Positions 52,508 to 62,139 are shown, numbered from the stretch's first letter. The stretch is DNA of 64,000 nt from Verrucomicrobiaceae bacterium (GCA_027484055.1 JAIXQH010000020.1:1-64000); one strand, 5' to 3'. Notes: a model not told the origin generated them from the letters alone. Numbers and translations are program-made.

Positions 52508-52607
52508 AGAGAACAAACCCAGTGATGCTACCCCCGCGAAGGAGATGCCTTTGAAACGAGATTGAGGTAATATGGCCGACTGTTGCACCAAGAATTGTCC
52601 GCTACCT
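52508..52607 (-). other. Possible attC (minus strand, weak) after the 153-residue gene
   Basis: The minus strand has GTTTGTTCTC ending this gap with crossover GTT at 52514, exactly 15 bases before the next ATG, and GTGCAACAGTC at the other end. A convincing paired stem was not found by eye. Confidence 0.35.
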
Positions 52608-53069
52608 TCATTTTGGGTCAGCTTGATCTTTCAAGGTGATATCGAAATAAGAAGTGCTTCCAATCAGATCTATTCTGAGATCTTGGAACGGACAATCAAT
52701 CACTAGGTGTGCGGCCTCTTGCTCAAGATGTTGGCGTTCGCCGATAAATAGTGAGCGAATCGACAACTCCGCATCTCCTGGATCCTTACTCCATCTAAAC
52801 TCATCGATCCCCGATATCTCGAGGACACTTGGAGTGAATAACAACGCGTCGCTAGTCCGATGAATTCGAGTGTAGAACTCCCAGCAATCTCTTTCCAAAA
52901 GTATCCTCATGGTGCGATTCGTCTGTTCGACTTCGGATCGCCTGAACCTCGCATCATGGAGATATGACGAAAGAAATATGATCTCGTGCTCATAATTCAC
53001 GTCCCGTCTCGTGGCAAAATCGAGGCGCTCAACGGTCTTCTTCGCGAAGAGTGTGGTGAAGTCGATCAT
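52608..53069 (-). CDS. Cassette: unknown cytoplasmic protein
   Basis: 153 residues, soluble, mixed alpha/beta with many charged residues. Recognisable only as a sequence: FATRRDVNYEHEIIFLSSYL, FRRSEVEQTNRTMRILLERD and ELSIRSLFIGERQHLEQEAA. It resembles in composition small proteins that accompany polymorphic-toxin immunity sets, but no family can be named. Starts 21 bases after the crossover of the preceding attC-like site. Confidence 0.58.
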   Translation of the reverse strand: MIDFTTLFAKKTVERLDFATRRDVNYEHEIIFLSSYLHDARFRRSEVEQTNRTMRILLERDCWEFYTRIHRTSDALLFTPSVLEISGIDEFRWSKDPGDAELSIRSLFIGERQHLEQEAAHLVIDCPFQDLRIDLIGSTSYFDITLKDQADPK

Positions 53070-53083
53070 ACTTATATTTTCTT

Positions 53084-53170
53084 CTGCAACGTTAGAGTGG
53101 ACACACCGGCGGATGCGAGTTCGAATTTAAAGAAGGACATCGTCGCTCACTGCATCCAACTGCTTGCTGT
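53084..53170 (-). other. attC-like site (minus strand) sharing the site A/B core
   Basis: The minus strand reads GTCCTTCTTTAAATTCG, one base from the core of sites A and B in the other array, then GCATCCGCCGGTG and TAACGTTGCAG. GGATGC and GCATCC pair. Crossover GTTGC at 53090. The upstream gene stops inside it. Confidence 0.75.
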
Positions 53171-53603
53171 CTTCTTTTCTTGCCGTAGTATGCCAGAAGA
53201 CCCATGACGCCAATCCTAGGTAGGATCCAGCAGCAAGGGCGGAGTATATCCCTCCCGAAAGCACCCCTAGGAATGCGCCAAGTATCGTAGGAACATACAC
53301 TGCGACCGCGCATCCATTTGAAAGCGTCATTCCATTCCGATTTGCGATCCATCGCGTTATTTGCGCCCACGGATAAACAATGATCCAGAAAACGCAGGCA
53401 CTAACGAGGGCCGCAATCAGCAGCGTGAGGAAAATCGACATCGGATACGAATCGTCGTTCATCATCCCCTTCGTCCCGCCGATCTCATAGAGCCACAAGC
53501 TGAGGTAGATCGGAATCATTACGAATGAGCAGGCAATCACACCGAGAAAAGTTCGGCTAAATTTAATCATTTGCACAGCTACCAGTATGATTTGTTCCGC
53601 CAC
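53127..53603 (-). CDS. Cassette: four-helix membrane protein
   Basis: 158 residues with four membrane segments, at about 18-38 (FLGVIACSFVMIPIYLSLWL), 56-76 (SIFLTLLIAALVSACVFWII), 96-118 and 124-140. No family recognised. The N-terminal GTG at 53603 or the Met eleven codons later (53570) may start it. Its stop is inside the attC-like site at 53084-53170. Confidence 0.6.
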   Translation of the reverse strand: MAEQIILVAVQMIKFSRTFLGVIACSFVMIPIYLSLWLYEIGGTKGMMNDDSYPMSIFLTLLIAALVSACVFWIIVYPWAQITRWIANRNGMTLSNGCAVAVYVPTILGAFLGVLSGGIYSALAAGSYLGLASWVFWHTTARKEDSKQLDAVSDDVLL

Positions 53604-53974
53604 TTAATGGCGGGAAAAAGAGAGTCGGTCGAGAAGTTTAAGAACGGAGTTGGCTTCTTATGCTAAAGGACAGGGAATCACCCATGTCATTTCAAATATT
53701 CTATGATGGCTTTTGCCGCGCCCCTCGGGAGCCACGTCTTGAATTTTAAAGCTTCAGCTCTCCATTCTTCGCCTAAGCGACAGGAGTGTCGCTTCTCCTT
53801 ATTTCGCCCTCATCATCATCACAAGCAATCCAAATTCCGCGTTTTTCTCCGCGATCTCTGTGCCTCTGCGTTTCGCTTCAATCCGCAGCCCCCCCAGACT
53901 TTCCAACGATCCCGTTACCAGCCCGTTCTCGTTTCCACTTGCACGCTGGAAATGCCGGGACTACTGCCACCCGC
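53604..53974. other. Intergenic edge of second cassette array
   Basis: Contains a crossover-like GTTCTTAAAC on the minus strand (G opposite 53645), possibly the outer edge of the second array. A perfect 8-bp hairpin AAGCGACA-GGAG-TGTCGCTT (53775-53794) follows. Around 53849 the bases CGCGATCTCTGTGCCTCTGC resemble a dispersed motif common in several phyla. No gene is seen before the lipoprotein start. Confidence 0.45.
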
Positions 53975-54562
53975 ATGAAAAACCGCATGATCTGCGTCTT
54001 GGCTGGTGTTGTCACCCTGTCGTCTTGTGATGAGAAAAAGGAAGTCACCATCACGGAAACTCGCCCGCCATCCACCCGGGATGCATCGCCTAAGTTATTT
54101 GCCACCAGTGACGAACGCTTCCGCGACGCCAAACCAAGCCCGGTGAAAGCGGTCACTCCTGAAGGCTGGCTCGCCCTTCCCTCCTCACAATTCCGCCTGC
54201 TCAACTACCGCTTCGGAGAGAGCGGCATGGGCGAGGTCTGGGTCTCCACCGCCTCCGGCACCGTGCTTGACAACGTGAACCGCTGGTTCCGCCAATTTGC
54301 CGCACCTGCTGTGGATTCAGCAGCACTCGCTAAAATGCCCAGCGTGAGCATCGTCGGCAGCACCGGCACCTTCGTCACCGCCGTTGGCTCTTACGAACCG
54401 GGAATGGGCGGTGCCGTGAAACCGGGATTCGCGCTGGCAGGCATTGTGGCCTCGGTCAAAGGCCAGATCCTCACGGTGAAAATGGTCGGCCCACAAGCTG
54501 AGGTGGAAGCCGCCAAGCCGATCCTCACCACCTTCGCCGCCAGCCTCCAACTGGCTGAATAA
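53975..54562 (+). CDS. Small lipoprotein upstream of cytochrome c maturation genes
   Basis: 195 residues. Lipoprotein signal MKNRMICVLAGVVTLSSC gives a lipid-anchored protein beginning CDEKKEVTITE. The mature domain has VTPEGWLALPSSQFRLLNYR, FGESGMGEVWVSTASGTVLD and an FAASLQLAE ending, a form seen in other PVC genomes in front of ResB/CcsA genes. Function unknown; perhaps assists cytochrome c assembly in the periplasm. The open frame upstream to 53786 has no coding character. Confidence 0.75.
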   Translation: MKNRMICVLAGVVTLSSCDEKKEVTITETRPPSTRDASPKLFATSDERFRDAKPSPVKAVTPEGWLALPSSQFRLLNYRFGESGMGEVWVSTASGTVLDNVNRWFRQFAAPAVDSAALAKMPSVSIVGSTGTFVTAVGSYEPGMGGAVKPGFALAGIVASVKGQILTVKMVGPQAEVEAAKPILTTFAASLQLAE

Positions 54563-54606
54563 GATCGCTGTTTACCCGCGTATTTTTGCCTCGCTCCCAC
54601 CCCATC

Positions 54607-55842
54607 ATGGAATTTCCAGAAACCTCACCGCCGTCGCCTAAGGCTCCCCGCAGCCTGCCAGGGAGACTATTCGACCTATTTTCCGGCTTCGGGCTCGCCA
54701 CCATCACCATGCTCCTGCTGGGCCTGCTCACCTGGTTCGCCACGCTGGAGCAAATCGACAACGGCCTCTACCCCACTCTCACCAAGTATTTCGACTGGAA
54801 ATCCTTATTCCTCCTCCCCGAGCTGAACGGTAAAATCGTCCCCCTCCCCCTCCCCGGCGGCTACTGGGTCTGCGCGGTTCTCCTCGTGAATCTCATCCTC
54901 GGCGGCGTCATCCGCATTCGCAAAGGCTGGAGCCATGCGGGAAATCTGATTTCGCACTTCGGCATCATTTTCATGCTCATCGGCGGTGGCGTCTCCCACC
55001 ACTTCTCGGAACGCGGGAACATGGCCGTGGCCGAAGGTGAGTCGAACAACGCAGCGGAAGACTACTTTGAATACGTCGTCGAAATCGCGGAAATCAAAGA
55101 CGGCCAACCCGGCCCACTCCGCGTCATCCGCGGCGCGCAACTCACGGATTTGGAAGGTGCCAAGCTCCGCACCTTCCGCCTGCCGGACATGCCCTTCGAT
55201 CTGGAAATCACCAGCTACCTGCCAAACACCGTGCCCGTTTCCGCCACCGAGCGCGCGCCAGACCGTGGCCAACTCATTACCGATGGCTACTTCCTCATGG
55301 AAAAACCCAAGCTCGCCAAGCCCGAACCCGCCGAGCAATACACCGCCGGTTGCTACGCCCGAGTCCTCCTCAAAGACGGCACCAAGTCCGCGCCCTTTAT
55401 CCTCGCTGGGGCGAATTTCCACCCCTTCACCTACCGCCTCGGTGACCGTACCTTCATCCTCGACATGCGGAAACGCCTCTGGCCCATGCCCTTCACCCTC
55501 AAGCTCGACCAATTCACCGCCGCCTTCCACCCCGGCACCATGCGGCCTTCCAAGTTTGTCAGTAAAGTCACCCGCAGTGAAAATGGCAGCGACGCCAAGG
55601 TCACCATCCAGATGAACGAACCGATGCGCTACGAAGGACTCACCTTCTTCCAAGCCAGCTACGGCCCGCCCGGCGCAGGCCCTGGCCAGAAAATGTATTC
55701 CGTCTTCGAGGTGGTGAAAAACCCCGCCGACAAATGGCCCGAATACAGTCTCTGGATCGTCGCCTTCGGCATGGCCGTCACCTTCCTCACCAAGCTCATT
55801 TCCTTCATCGCCGCCGGCTCACGCAAGAAACGCCATGTCTAA
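54607..55842 (+). CDS. ResB-like cytochrome c biogenesis protein
   Basis: 411 residues from MEFPETSPPSP (an ATG 7 codons upstream is possible). Membrane helices near 27-49 (LFSGFGLATITMLLLGLLTW), 79-100 and 110-130 (HAGNLISHFGIIFMLIGGGV with the conserved His), then a large periplasmic domain and one final helix. ResB/Ccs1 delivers haem and apocytochrome in system II cytochrome c maturation, together with CcsA. The 3' end overlaps the ccsA start by 8 bases. Confidence 0.85.
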   Translation: MEFPETSPPSPKAPRSLPGRLFDLFSGFGLATITMLLLGLLTWFATLEQIDNGLYPTLTKYFDWKSLFLLPELNGKIVPLPLPGGYWVCAVLLVNLILGGVIRIRKGWSHAGNLISHFGIIFMLIGGGVSHHFSERGNMAVAEGESNNAAEDYFEYVVEIAEIKDGQPGPLRVIRGAQLTDLEGAKLRTFRLPDMPFDLEITSYLPNTVPVSATERAPDRGQLITDGYFLMEKPKLAKPEPAEQYTAGCYARVLLKDGTKSAPFILAGANFHPFTYRLGDRTFILDMRKRLWPMPFTLKLDQFTAAFHPGTMRPSKFVSKVTRSENGSDAKVTIQMNEPMRYEGLTFFQASYGPPGAGPGQKMYSVFEVVKNPADKWPEYSLWIVAFGMAVTFLTKLISFIAAGSRKKRHV

Positions 55843-57835
55843 TTCCTTCTCCAAACCCGGTCGCTGGATCGCAGCGGGCCTCGCCCTCATCGCCTTCACC
55901 GCCGTATTTTACAATCTCGTCAAAGACAACATGCCCGCTGGGGATGTCCGGAAAATCGAGGGCTACACCCCGCTTCCCAAAGCAACCCTACAAATCGCCG
56001 AGACCATCCCCGTCCAAGAAGGCGGCCGGATCAAGCCGCTCTCCACCTTCGCCGGATTCACCATGCTCAGCTTCCACGGCGCACGCTCCATGGAAGTCCA
56101 AGGCGACTCGGCTAAACTCAAGATCACCCCCACCGCCTGGCTCATGGACACCCTGTTCCGGCCTCAGCTCGCGGTGAAAATGCCCACCTTCCGCATCGAC
56201 AACTCAGTCGTGCTCGAAGCCATCGGCGTGACCGCCCGCTCCAAGCGCGACCGCTACTCCTACGAAGAAATCGAACCCGCCCGCGCCAAACTCATCGAGC
56301 TCGCCCAATCCTACGAAACCCTTAAAAAAACCAAAAAAGAAGCCGGCCAAAACGACACCCTCGACCCCTCCCAAGCCCAGACCATCGACCTCGCCTACAA
56401 CCTCCGCTCCTACGAAAGTCTGCTCGGCTACTTCGGCTTCGCCCGCTACGGAGTCAAGCTCACCGGATCAGGGAAACACGGCGCTCCCGACCAGCGCGCA
56501 GACATCAGCGCCCTCCTGATCACCGCCCCGGAAATCCGCAAGCAAGTCTCCTCCTCCAAAGCCCAGGGGACTGGCCTCGACCCACGCATCGAGGACCTGC
56601 TCCAGCAAGTCTTCGACGCCGCAAACTTCTCAAAATTCGGACTCATCCTCCTCCCACCTGCCAATCCCAAGCAGCCCATCTGGCTCAGCGCGGGAAATGC
56701 CATTTACAACACCCTCACCGACACAGAGGGCGACGCCCCACTCGCCATCGCCGACATCAAACTCCTCGAAAGCCTCGCCCGCTCCGTCACCGAGGACGAA
56801 GCCACCTTCCGCACCGAGTTGACGAAAGTCCGCGACGCGCTCGCCGCCCGCGCCACCCAGCGTGGCGAATACCGCCACATCGCGCTAGAAGCCTCCTACT
56901 ACCGCAACGCCTATTTCCTCAACGCCCTCGTTTATTTCATCATCGGCACCCTCACCGCGCTCGCCATGTGGACGGTCGGAAAAGGCAAGGCCGGGCGCAT
57001 CCTCACTTGGGCCACCTTCGCCGCCACGGTCACCGGTCTGGTTTACTGCATCATCGCCATCGTCACCCGCTGCATCATCATGCAGCGCCCGCCGGTCGGA
57101 AATCTCTACGACACCACCGTCTTCATCGCCACCGTCGTCGTTTTCATTTCCCTCCTCATCGAATGGATGACCCGCCGCCGCTTCGCCCTCGGAGTCGCGC
57201 CGATCCTTGGCACCTTCTTCATCATTCTATCCCGCCGCTTCGAACTCGGAGATGCCAAGGACAACATGGACCCACTGGTGGCCGTCTTAAATTCCAATTA
57301 CTGGCTCACCATCCACGTGCTCACCATCACCATGGGCTACGCCGCCGGCCTGCTTAGCGCCTTCCTTTCCTTCATCTATCTCCTCATGCGGGGACTCGGC
57401 TTGGACGACGGCGACAAGGATCTCCGCCGCTCACTCACTCGCGCCGTCTATGGCATGATCTGCCTCACCCTCTTCCTCTCCCTTGTCGGCACCGTGCTCG
57501 GTGGCGTCTGGGCGAATGATTCATGGGGCCGCTTCTGGGGTTGGGACCCCAAGGAAAACGGAGCACTTCTCATCGTGCTCTGGACCCTCTCCATCCTCCA
57601 CGCCCGCCTCGGCGGCTACATCCGTGAGTGGGGTCTTCACTTCGCCTCCGTCTTCACCGCCGCCGTCGTCACCTTCTCCTGGTGGCATGTGAATTTCCTC
57701 GGCGTAGGGCTCCACAACTACGGCTTCACCGCTGGAAAAAACTCCGTTTATGTATTCTACGCGTTCGTCGCCGCCGTCCTCATCTTCGGCGTCGTCGTCA
57801 TGGCCGCCGAGATGAGTCGGAAAAAAGCCGCTTAG
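55835..57835 (+). CDS. ccsA: Cytochrome c biogenesis protein CcsA with N-terminal extension
   Basis: 666 residues, versus about 320 for simple CcsA. The N-terminal half is a periplasmic domain after one membrane helix and contains EGGRIKPLSTFAGFTMLSFH, a segment also found in other fused CcsA proteins. From about 370 it is a multi-pass membrane protein of the CcsA/CcmC family with the haem-handling WWD motif WGRFWGWDPKENGALLIVLW and conserved histidines (TIHVLTITMGYAAG; WWHVNFLGVGLHNYG). With ResB it attaches haem to CxxCH proteins such as the two dehydrogenase-cytochromes in this window. Confidence 0.92.
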   Translation: MSNSFSKPGRWIAAGLALIAFTAVFYNLVKDNMPAGDVRKIEGYTPLPKATLQIAETIPVQEGGRIKPLSTFAGFTMLSFHGARSMEVQGDSAKLKITPTAWLMDTLFRPQLAVKMPTFRIDNSVVLEAIGVTARSKRDRYSYEEIEPARAKLIELAQSYETLKKTKKEAGQNDTLDPSQAQTIDLAYNLRSYESLLGYFGFARYGVKLTGSGKHGAPDQRADISALLITAPEIRKQVSSSKAQGTGLDPRIEDLLQQVFDAANFSKFGLILLPPANPKQPIWLSAGNAIYNTLTDTEGDAPLAIADIKLLESLARSVTEDEATFRTELTKVRDALAARATQRGEYRHIALEASYYRNAYFLNALVYFIIGTLTALAMWTVGKGKAGRILTWATFAATVTGLVYCIIAIVTRCIIMQRPPVGNLYDTTVFIATVVVFISLLIEWMTRRRFALGVAPILGTFFIILSRRFELGDAKDNMDPLVAVLNSNYWLTIHVLTITMGYAAGLLSAFLSFIYLLMRGLGLDDGDKDLRRSLTRAVYGMICLTLFLSLVGTVLGGVWANDSWGRFWGWDPKENGALLIVLWTLSILHARLGGYIREWGLHFASVFTAAVVTFSWWHVNFLGVGLHNYGFTAGKNSVYVFYAFVAAVLIFGVVVMAAEMSRKKAA

Positions 57836-57971
57836 TTTCGCCGAGGGTGGTGCATGGGAATTCTACATTCCTTGATCCTCCAGAGTGCAATCCGTTGAGG
57901 TCGAGATCCTAGGTGTAGTTGATCTTGAACTGATCCAAGGGGCTCAGGACGAGAAAAGGGTAACTCGGTTT

Positions 57972-58275
57972 TTATGATGGGTGTCTGGCATGAATGGTAT
58001 GGCGAGGGTGCCACGCGCTTTGCTTCAAACGATACTGCCGCGCGTCATTTTTAGTGGAATCGTGGCTGGAGCGATTCGTGAGAAATGCCCCCTTCGCCTT
58101 ACACGGGACAGCGTGATTCTTGGACTGCGGCATCAAAGCTGGGATAGCACCGTGCCTGCGGGCTGGTACGGAAAACGATGAGGCTGACAAGGCCGCCGAA
58201 GGGGGTGATGGGCTTCGTCGTGGATGTGACCCGGACTTGCCGTCCAAGGAAGACAGGCATAGAAGAATCTTGCAT
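57972..58275 (-). pseudogene. Possible IS1380-type transposase relic
   Basis: Minus-strand codons from about 58275 read VTSTTKPITPFGGLVSLIVF, resembling the N-terminal TxKPITPxGGL motif of IS1380 transposases. The frame then breaks, and no DDE catalytic region can be read down to 57840. Probably a decayed insertion sequence scrap between ccsA and the MazG-like gene. The remainder of the 580-base gap shows no other gene. Confidence 0.35.
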
Positions 58276-58326
58276 CGTTTGGTGGGGGGCGTTGTGAGCG
58301 GCTATTCGACACAACCCTGCTATCCC

Positions 58327-58356
58327 TTGACTTGTAGCCAAGTGATGCCCTATCTA
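58327..58356 (+). promoter_or_regulatory. Candidate sigma-70 promoter
   Basis: TTGACT (58327-58332) and TATCTA (58351-58356) lie 18 bases apart, about 60 bases before the start of the MazG-like gene. It could drive the MazG-like and rsmH genes. Confidence 0.45.
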
Positions 58357-58414
58357 ACTTCGGATTTCGGGTTAAATCCTCGCAGTCCCCGAGTTCCCCG
58401 ACTAAAACCCGCCT

Positions 58415-58765
58415 ATGAGCGATTCCATTGCCGAGCTGACGGCCCAGATCCAAGCCTTCGTCGATGCCCGTGAATGGCGAAAATACCACAACGCCAAAGA
58501 TCTCGCCGTGGCCATTTCCGCAGAAGCGGGTGAGCTGATGCAGCACTTCGTTTGGCAGCAAGACGATCAGATCGAAGCCCGGGTCCGGAGCCGCCGAGAC
58601 GAAATCGCCTCAGAAATCGCGGATGTCGGGATTTTGCTTTTTGAAATGGCCGACAATCTCGGCTTCAAGCTCGGCGAGGTCATCGAGGCAAAAATCGCCA
58701 ACAACGAGATCCGCTACCCGGTCGAGAAATCCCGTGGCAACAACCTAAAATACTCTGAATTGTGA
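58415..58765 (+). CDS. MazG-like nucleotide pyrophosphohydrolase
   Basis: 116 residues. The all-alpha MazG/dCTPase fold is shown by KDLAVAISAEAGELMQHFVW with the metal-binding E-x-x-E and the later E-x-x-D of RDEIASEIADVGILLFEMAD. N- and C-terminal parts (FVDAREWRKYHNA and NNEIRYPVEKSRG) match the short human DCTPP1/RS21-C6-type family, which hydrolyses dCTP and altered nucleotides to monophosphates in the cytoplasm. Its stop overlaps the start of rsmH. Confidence 0.88.
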   Translation: MSDSIAELTAQIQAFVDAREWRKYHNAKDLAVAISAEAGELMQHFVWQQDDQIEARVRSRRDEIASEIADVGILLFEMADNLGFKLGEVIEAKIANNEIRYPVEKSRGNNLKYSEL

Positions 58766-59781
58766 GTGAAGAAGCCCCACGTCCACCACGGCGCGTTCGT
58801 TATGGCGGGAAAAATCCGCGCCGTTTCGAGGATAAATACAAGGAGCACGACCCAGCTCGCTACGGGGACACCGTGGCAAAAGTCCTCGCCTCCGGCAAAA
58901 CCCCCGCTGGCTCGCACATCCCCATCCTCGTCACCGAATCACTTGCCGCGCTCCAGCTCGCACCCGGCATGTTCGGGGTGGATGCCACCCTCGGCTACGG
59001 CGGGCATGCCCTCCAGATTTTAGAAAAAATCACCCCGGGTGGGAAACTCATCGGCCTCGATGTCGATCCGCTGGTGCTCCCGAAAACCGAGACTCGCCTC
59101 CGCGATTTAGGCTACGCCGAGGACTCATTTCAAGCCACCCGCTCGAATTACGCCGGCCTCTCTAAGGTTCTCGCTGGCTCTCTGGCAGACTTCGTTTTCG
59201 CCGATCTCGGCTGCTCGTCCATGCAGTTTGATGATCCGACCCGTGGCTTCAGCTTCAAGGCAGGTGGCCCGCTGGACATGCGGATGAACCCCAGCCGCGG
59301 CCTGTCTGCCGCAGAATGGTTGTTGAAAATCAGCGCGGAAAAACTCGAACACGCCTTTATCGAGAATGCAGATGAACCCCGCGCCGAGACGCTGGCTCTG
59401 GCCCTTGCTGGCAAGCATTTCTCTAGCACACTTGCCCTCGCCCAAGCGGTCCGCGAGTCCGTACGCGTGAGTGACGAGGACGAGCGCGAGCTCACGGTCC
59501 GCCGCGTGTTCCAAGCCATAAGAATCGCCGTAAACGAAGAATTTACCGCGCTAGATTCCTTCCTGCGCGCACTTCCCTCCTGTCTGAAGCCTGGCGCACG
59601 TGCCGCGATTCTCACCTTCCACTCCGGCGAAGATCGGCGGGTGAAGCAGGTCATGAAAGTGGGCCTGCGCGATGGTGTGTTTTCAGAAATCAGTGAAGGA
59701 CCCATCACTGCGACGCCAGAAGAGCGGCGGATGAATCCGCGCAGCAGCTCAGCAAAACTCCGGTGGTTAACGAAGGCTTGA
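58762..59781 (+). CDS. rsmH: 16S rRNA (cytosine-1402-N4)-methyltransferase
   Basis: 339 residues. GTG start overlapping the previous stop (GTGA). HIPILVTESLAALQLAPGM, then GVDATLGYGGHALQIL for SAM binding, ADLGCSSMQFDDPTRGFSFK and GPLDMRMNPSRGLSAAEWL are signature RsmH blocks, and AILTFHSGEDRRVKQ is the C-terminal one. A basic N-terminal extension of about 45 residues (RPPRRVRYGGKNPRRFEDKY) is added. RsmH methylates C1402 in the ribosomal P site. The usual mra/ftsL/division genes do not follow here. Confidence 0.95.
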   Translation: MSEEAPRPPRRVRYGGKNPRRFEDKYKEHDPARYGDTVAKVLASGKTPAGSHIPILVTESLAALQLAPGMFGVDATLGYGGHALQILEKITPGGKLIGLDVDPLVLPKTETRLRDLGYAEDSFQATRSNYAGLSKVLAGSLADFVFADLGCSSMQFDDPTRGFSFKAGGPLDMRMNPSRGLSAAEWLLKISAEKLEHAFIENADEPRAETLALALAGKHFSSTLALAQAVRESVRVSDEDERELTVRRVFQAIRIAVNEEFTALDSFLRALPSCLKPGARAAILTFHSGEDRRVKQVMKVGLRDGVFSEISEGPITATPEERRMNPRSSSAKLRWLTKA

Positions 59782-59838
59782 AAAGGCGAGATCCTTGATA
59801 AATTAGGGTGCGCTTCATCGTTAAACTGCACTCGTCTC

Positions 59839-62139
59839 ATGATTTCCCGGTCGCTGATCCTTTTCGCCCTTGCTGCCTGTAGCCTTTTTGCCCAAGGGGG
59901 AGATGGCGGTGATAAGCGCATGGATCCGGTGGTGCCCGAGTCGAAGATTCCGCCGAGTCCCTTTCTACCCGTCGCCGATGCGTTGAAGGCCTTCAAGCTC
60001 GCCCCAGGATTTGTGATCGAGTCCGTCGTCGCAGAACCCATGGTCGAAAAGCCGGTCTGCCTCGACTTCGATCCCGCAGGACGGATGTGGGTTTGTGAAA
60101 TGCTCGGTTACATGGCAGACGTCAATGGCAAGGACGAGGAGACGCCATCAGGCCGCATTGTGATTCTCGAAGATACGAACCACGACGGCGCGGTGGACAA
60201 GCGCACGGTGTTTTTAGACAAGATTCTCCTACCTCGCGCCATTTCCGTTTACGAAGATGGTGTCCTTTTCATCGACCAAAAGCGCCTCTGCTGGGTCAAG
60301 CGCAAGGGAGACGTGGCAGAGGGCGAACCCCAAGTCCTCGACAGCAAGCTCGCCAAGGCCGGCAACGTCGAGCACAAGGCGAATGGCCTACTCTCGAACT
60401 TGGACAACTGCCTCTACCTCGCGAAATCTGGCATCCGGCTCCGCCGCACCGGTGATACGTGGCAGCAAGAACCCACCGCCACCCGTGGGCAGTGGGGAAT
60501 CGCTCGCGACGACTACGGTCATCTCTTCCACAGTAACAACTCCACGCTCCTTTTCGGCGATCTGCTCGCACCTAACCTCCTCCTAGGAAATCCGGGCGTT
60601 CGCATGAAATTTACGGATTACATCGAGCTGGGCAGCAACCAAGTCTGGCCGATTCGGGTCACTCCGGGAGTGAACCGAGCCTACATGGCTGCGTCGAATG
60701 GCTACAAAGAGAACACCCTCGACCCCCAGACCTATAAGCTCATCAACGCCACCGCCGCAGCGGGCATGACGATCTACCGTGGCAGCAATTTCCCGAAAGA
60801 CTGGTATGGCATGGCCTTTGCCACCGAGCCTTCAGCCAATGTGGTCAAAGCCATTCGCGTCACGGAGACCGACGGCAAGCTGAAGGGCGAGCATCCACTC
60901 GGAGAAAAGGAATTTCTCGCCTCCACGGACGAGCGATTTCGCCCGGTGAGTCTCTACAATGCACCGGACGGCTCGCTCTACATCTTGGACATGTATCACG
61001 GCATCATCCAGCATAAGACCTACATGACCAGCTACTTGAGAAATCAAATCCTCAGTCGTGGCCTCGAGTCACCGAGCACAAGTGGCGGGCGCATTTACCG
61101 AGTGCGGAGCCAAGCTGGGACTCTTGCCGCCGTGAGCGATTTGCGTCTCCTGACGGGCCTCGACTTGGTCAAATGCCTTATGAGTCAGAACGCCTGGCAG
61201 CGAGAAACGGCACAACGCTTACTCGTCTCGCGCAAGGATGAGGCGACCATTTCTCCACTCACCCAACTCGTCGCGGGAGGCTCGGTCATCGCCAAAATCC
61301 ATGCCTTTTGGACCCTGGAAGGCATGGGTGCACTCAAGGCGGAGCACCTCGTTTCTGCCCTATCCAGTCAGGATGCGAAGCTCCAGTCATCGGCGCTCTG
61401 GGCTAGCACACGTCTCAGTCCAGAAGAGCTTGGGAAACTCAAGCCCGCGCTCATGGCCGTGGTGCCGCGCGCCCCCGATGTCGGCCCCTACCTTGCTAGA
61501 GCGCTCGGGCCACTCGGCACCGCCGAAGCTTTTCAACGTCTTGCCTCACTGATTCAAAGCCAGCCGAAAATTCCCTTCATCCGTCAAGCCGCCGTCTCTG
61601 GGCTGGATCACCAAGAGCTCGCTTTCATCGATTCACAACTCAAGGATTCTAAGGATAAAGAACTGCTCACTTGGCTCCAACTAGGCGCAAAAGACATCAA
61701 TCCCAGCGTCACGATTGAAACAAAATTGACGGGCGCCACCCTCGACTCCTTCACTCGTGGCAAGTCCCTCTATCACGGCGAGGCCACCTGCTTCGGCTGC
61801 CATGGTGCAGATGGCATGGGAGTCGCCAATCTCGGCCCGCCGCTTGATGGCTCCGCGTGGGTCACCGGCAAGCCCGAGATTCTCATCAACATCCTCCTCC
61901 ACGGACTAACCGGCCCTGTCGAGGTGGATGGCCAGACCTACAATCCCAGCGCTGACATGCCGGGACTCGATATGAACCCCGCCATCACCGACAAATCACT
62001 CGCCGACATCGCCACCTACATCCGCAACGAGTGGGGAAACTCAGCCGCCCCCATCAACGAGCAGAAAGTCAAAAAACAACGTGCCGCCACCAAGGCCCGC
62101 GTTGGGCGTGCTTGGACTGCTGGCGAGCTGAAGCACTAA
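59839..62139 (+). CDS. PVC-type membrane-bound dehydrogenase with cytochrome c domain
   Basis: 766 residues with signal peptide (SLILFALAACSLFAQ). Residues 45-430 form a beta-propeller of the PVC dehydrogenase type: CLDFDPAGRMWVCEMLGYMA, VILEDTNHDGAVDKRTVFLD and SLYILDMYHGIIQHKTYM. HEAT-like helices follow (AFWTLEGMGALKAEHLVSAL), then a cytochrome c domain with CFGCHGADGMG and a probable axial Met in NPSADMPGL. Oxidises an unknown sugar or alcohol in the periplasm and passes electrons to the haem. Unlike the gene at 22031 it is intact and lacks DUF6807. Confidence 0.9.
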   Translation: MISRSLILFALAACSLFAQGGDGGDKRMDPVVPESKIPPSPFLPVADALKAFKLAPGFVIESVVAEPMVEKPVCLDFDPAGRMWVCEMLGYMADVNGKDEETPSGRIVILEDTNHDGAVDKRTVFLDKILLPRAISVYEDGVLFIDQKRLCWVKRKGDVAEGEPQVLDSKLAKAGNVEHKANGLLSNLDNCLYLAKSGIRLRRTGDTWQQEPTATRGQWGIARDDYGHLFHSNNSTLLFGDLLAPNLLLGNPGVRMKFTDYIELGSNQVWPIRVTPGVNRAYMAASNGYKENTLDPQTYKLINATAAAGMTIYRGSNFPKDWYGMAFATEPSANVVKAIRVTETDGKLKGEHPLGEKEFLASTDERFRPVSLYNAPDGSLYILDMYHGIIQHKTYMTSYLRNQILSRGLESPSTSGGRIYRVRSQAGTLAAVSDLRLLTGLDLVKCLMSQNAWQRETAQRLLVSRKDEATISPLTQLVAGGSVIAKIHAFWTLEGMGALKAEHLVSALSSQDAKLQSSALWASTRLSPEELGKLKPALMAVVPRAPDVGPYLARALGPLGTAEAFQRLASLIQSQPKIPFIRQAAVSGLDHQELAFIDSQLKDSKDKELLTWLQLGAKDINPSVTIETKLTGATLDSFTRGKSLYHGEATCFGCHGADGMGVANLGPPLDGSAWVTGKPEILINILLHGLTGPVEVDGQTYNPSADMPGLDMNPAITDKSLADIATYIRNEWGNSAAPINEQKVKKQRAATKARVGRAWTAGELKH

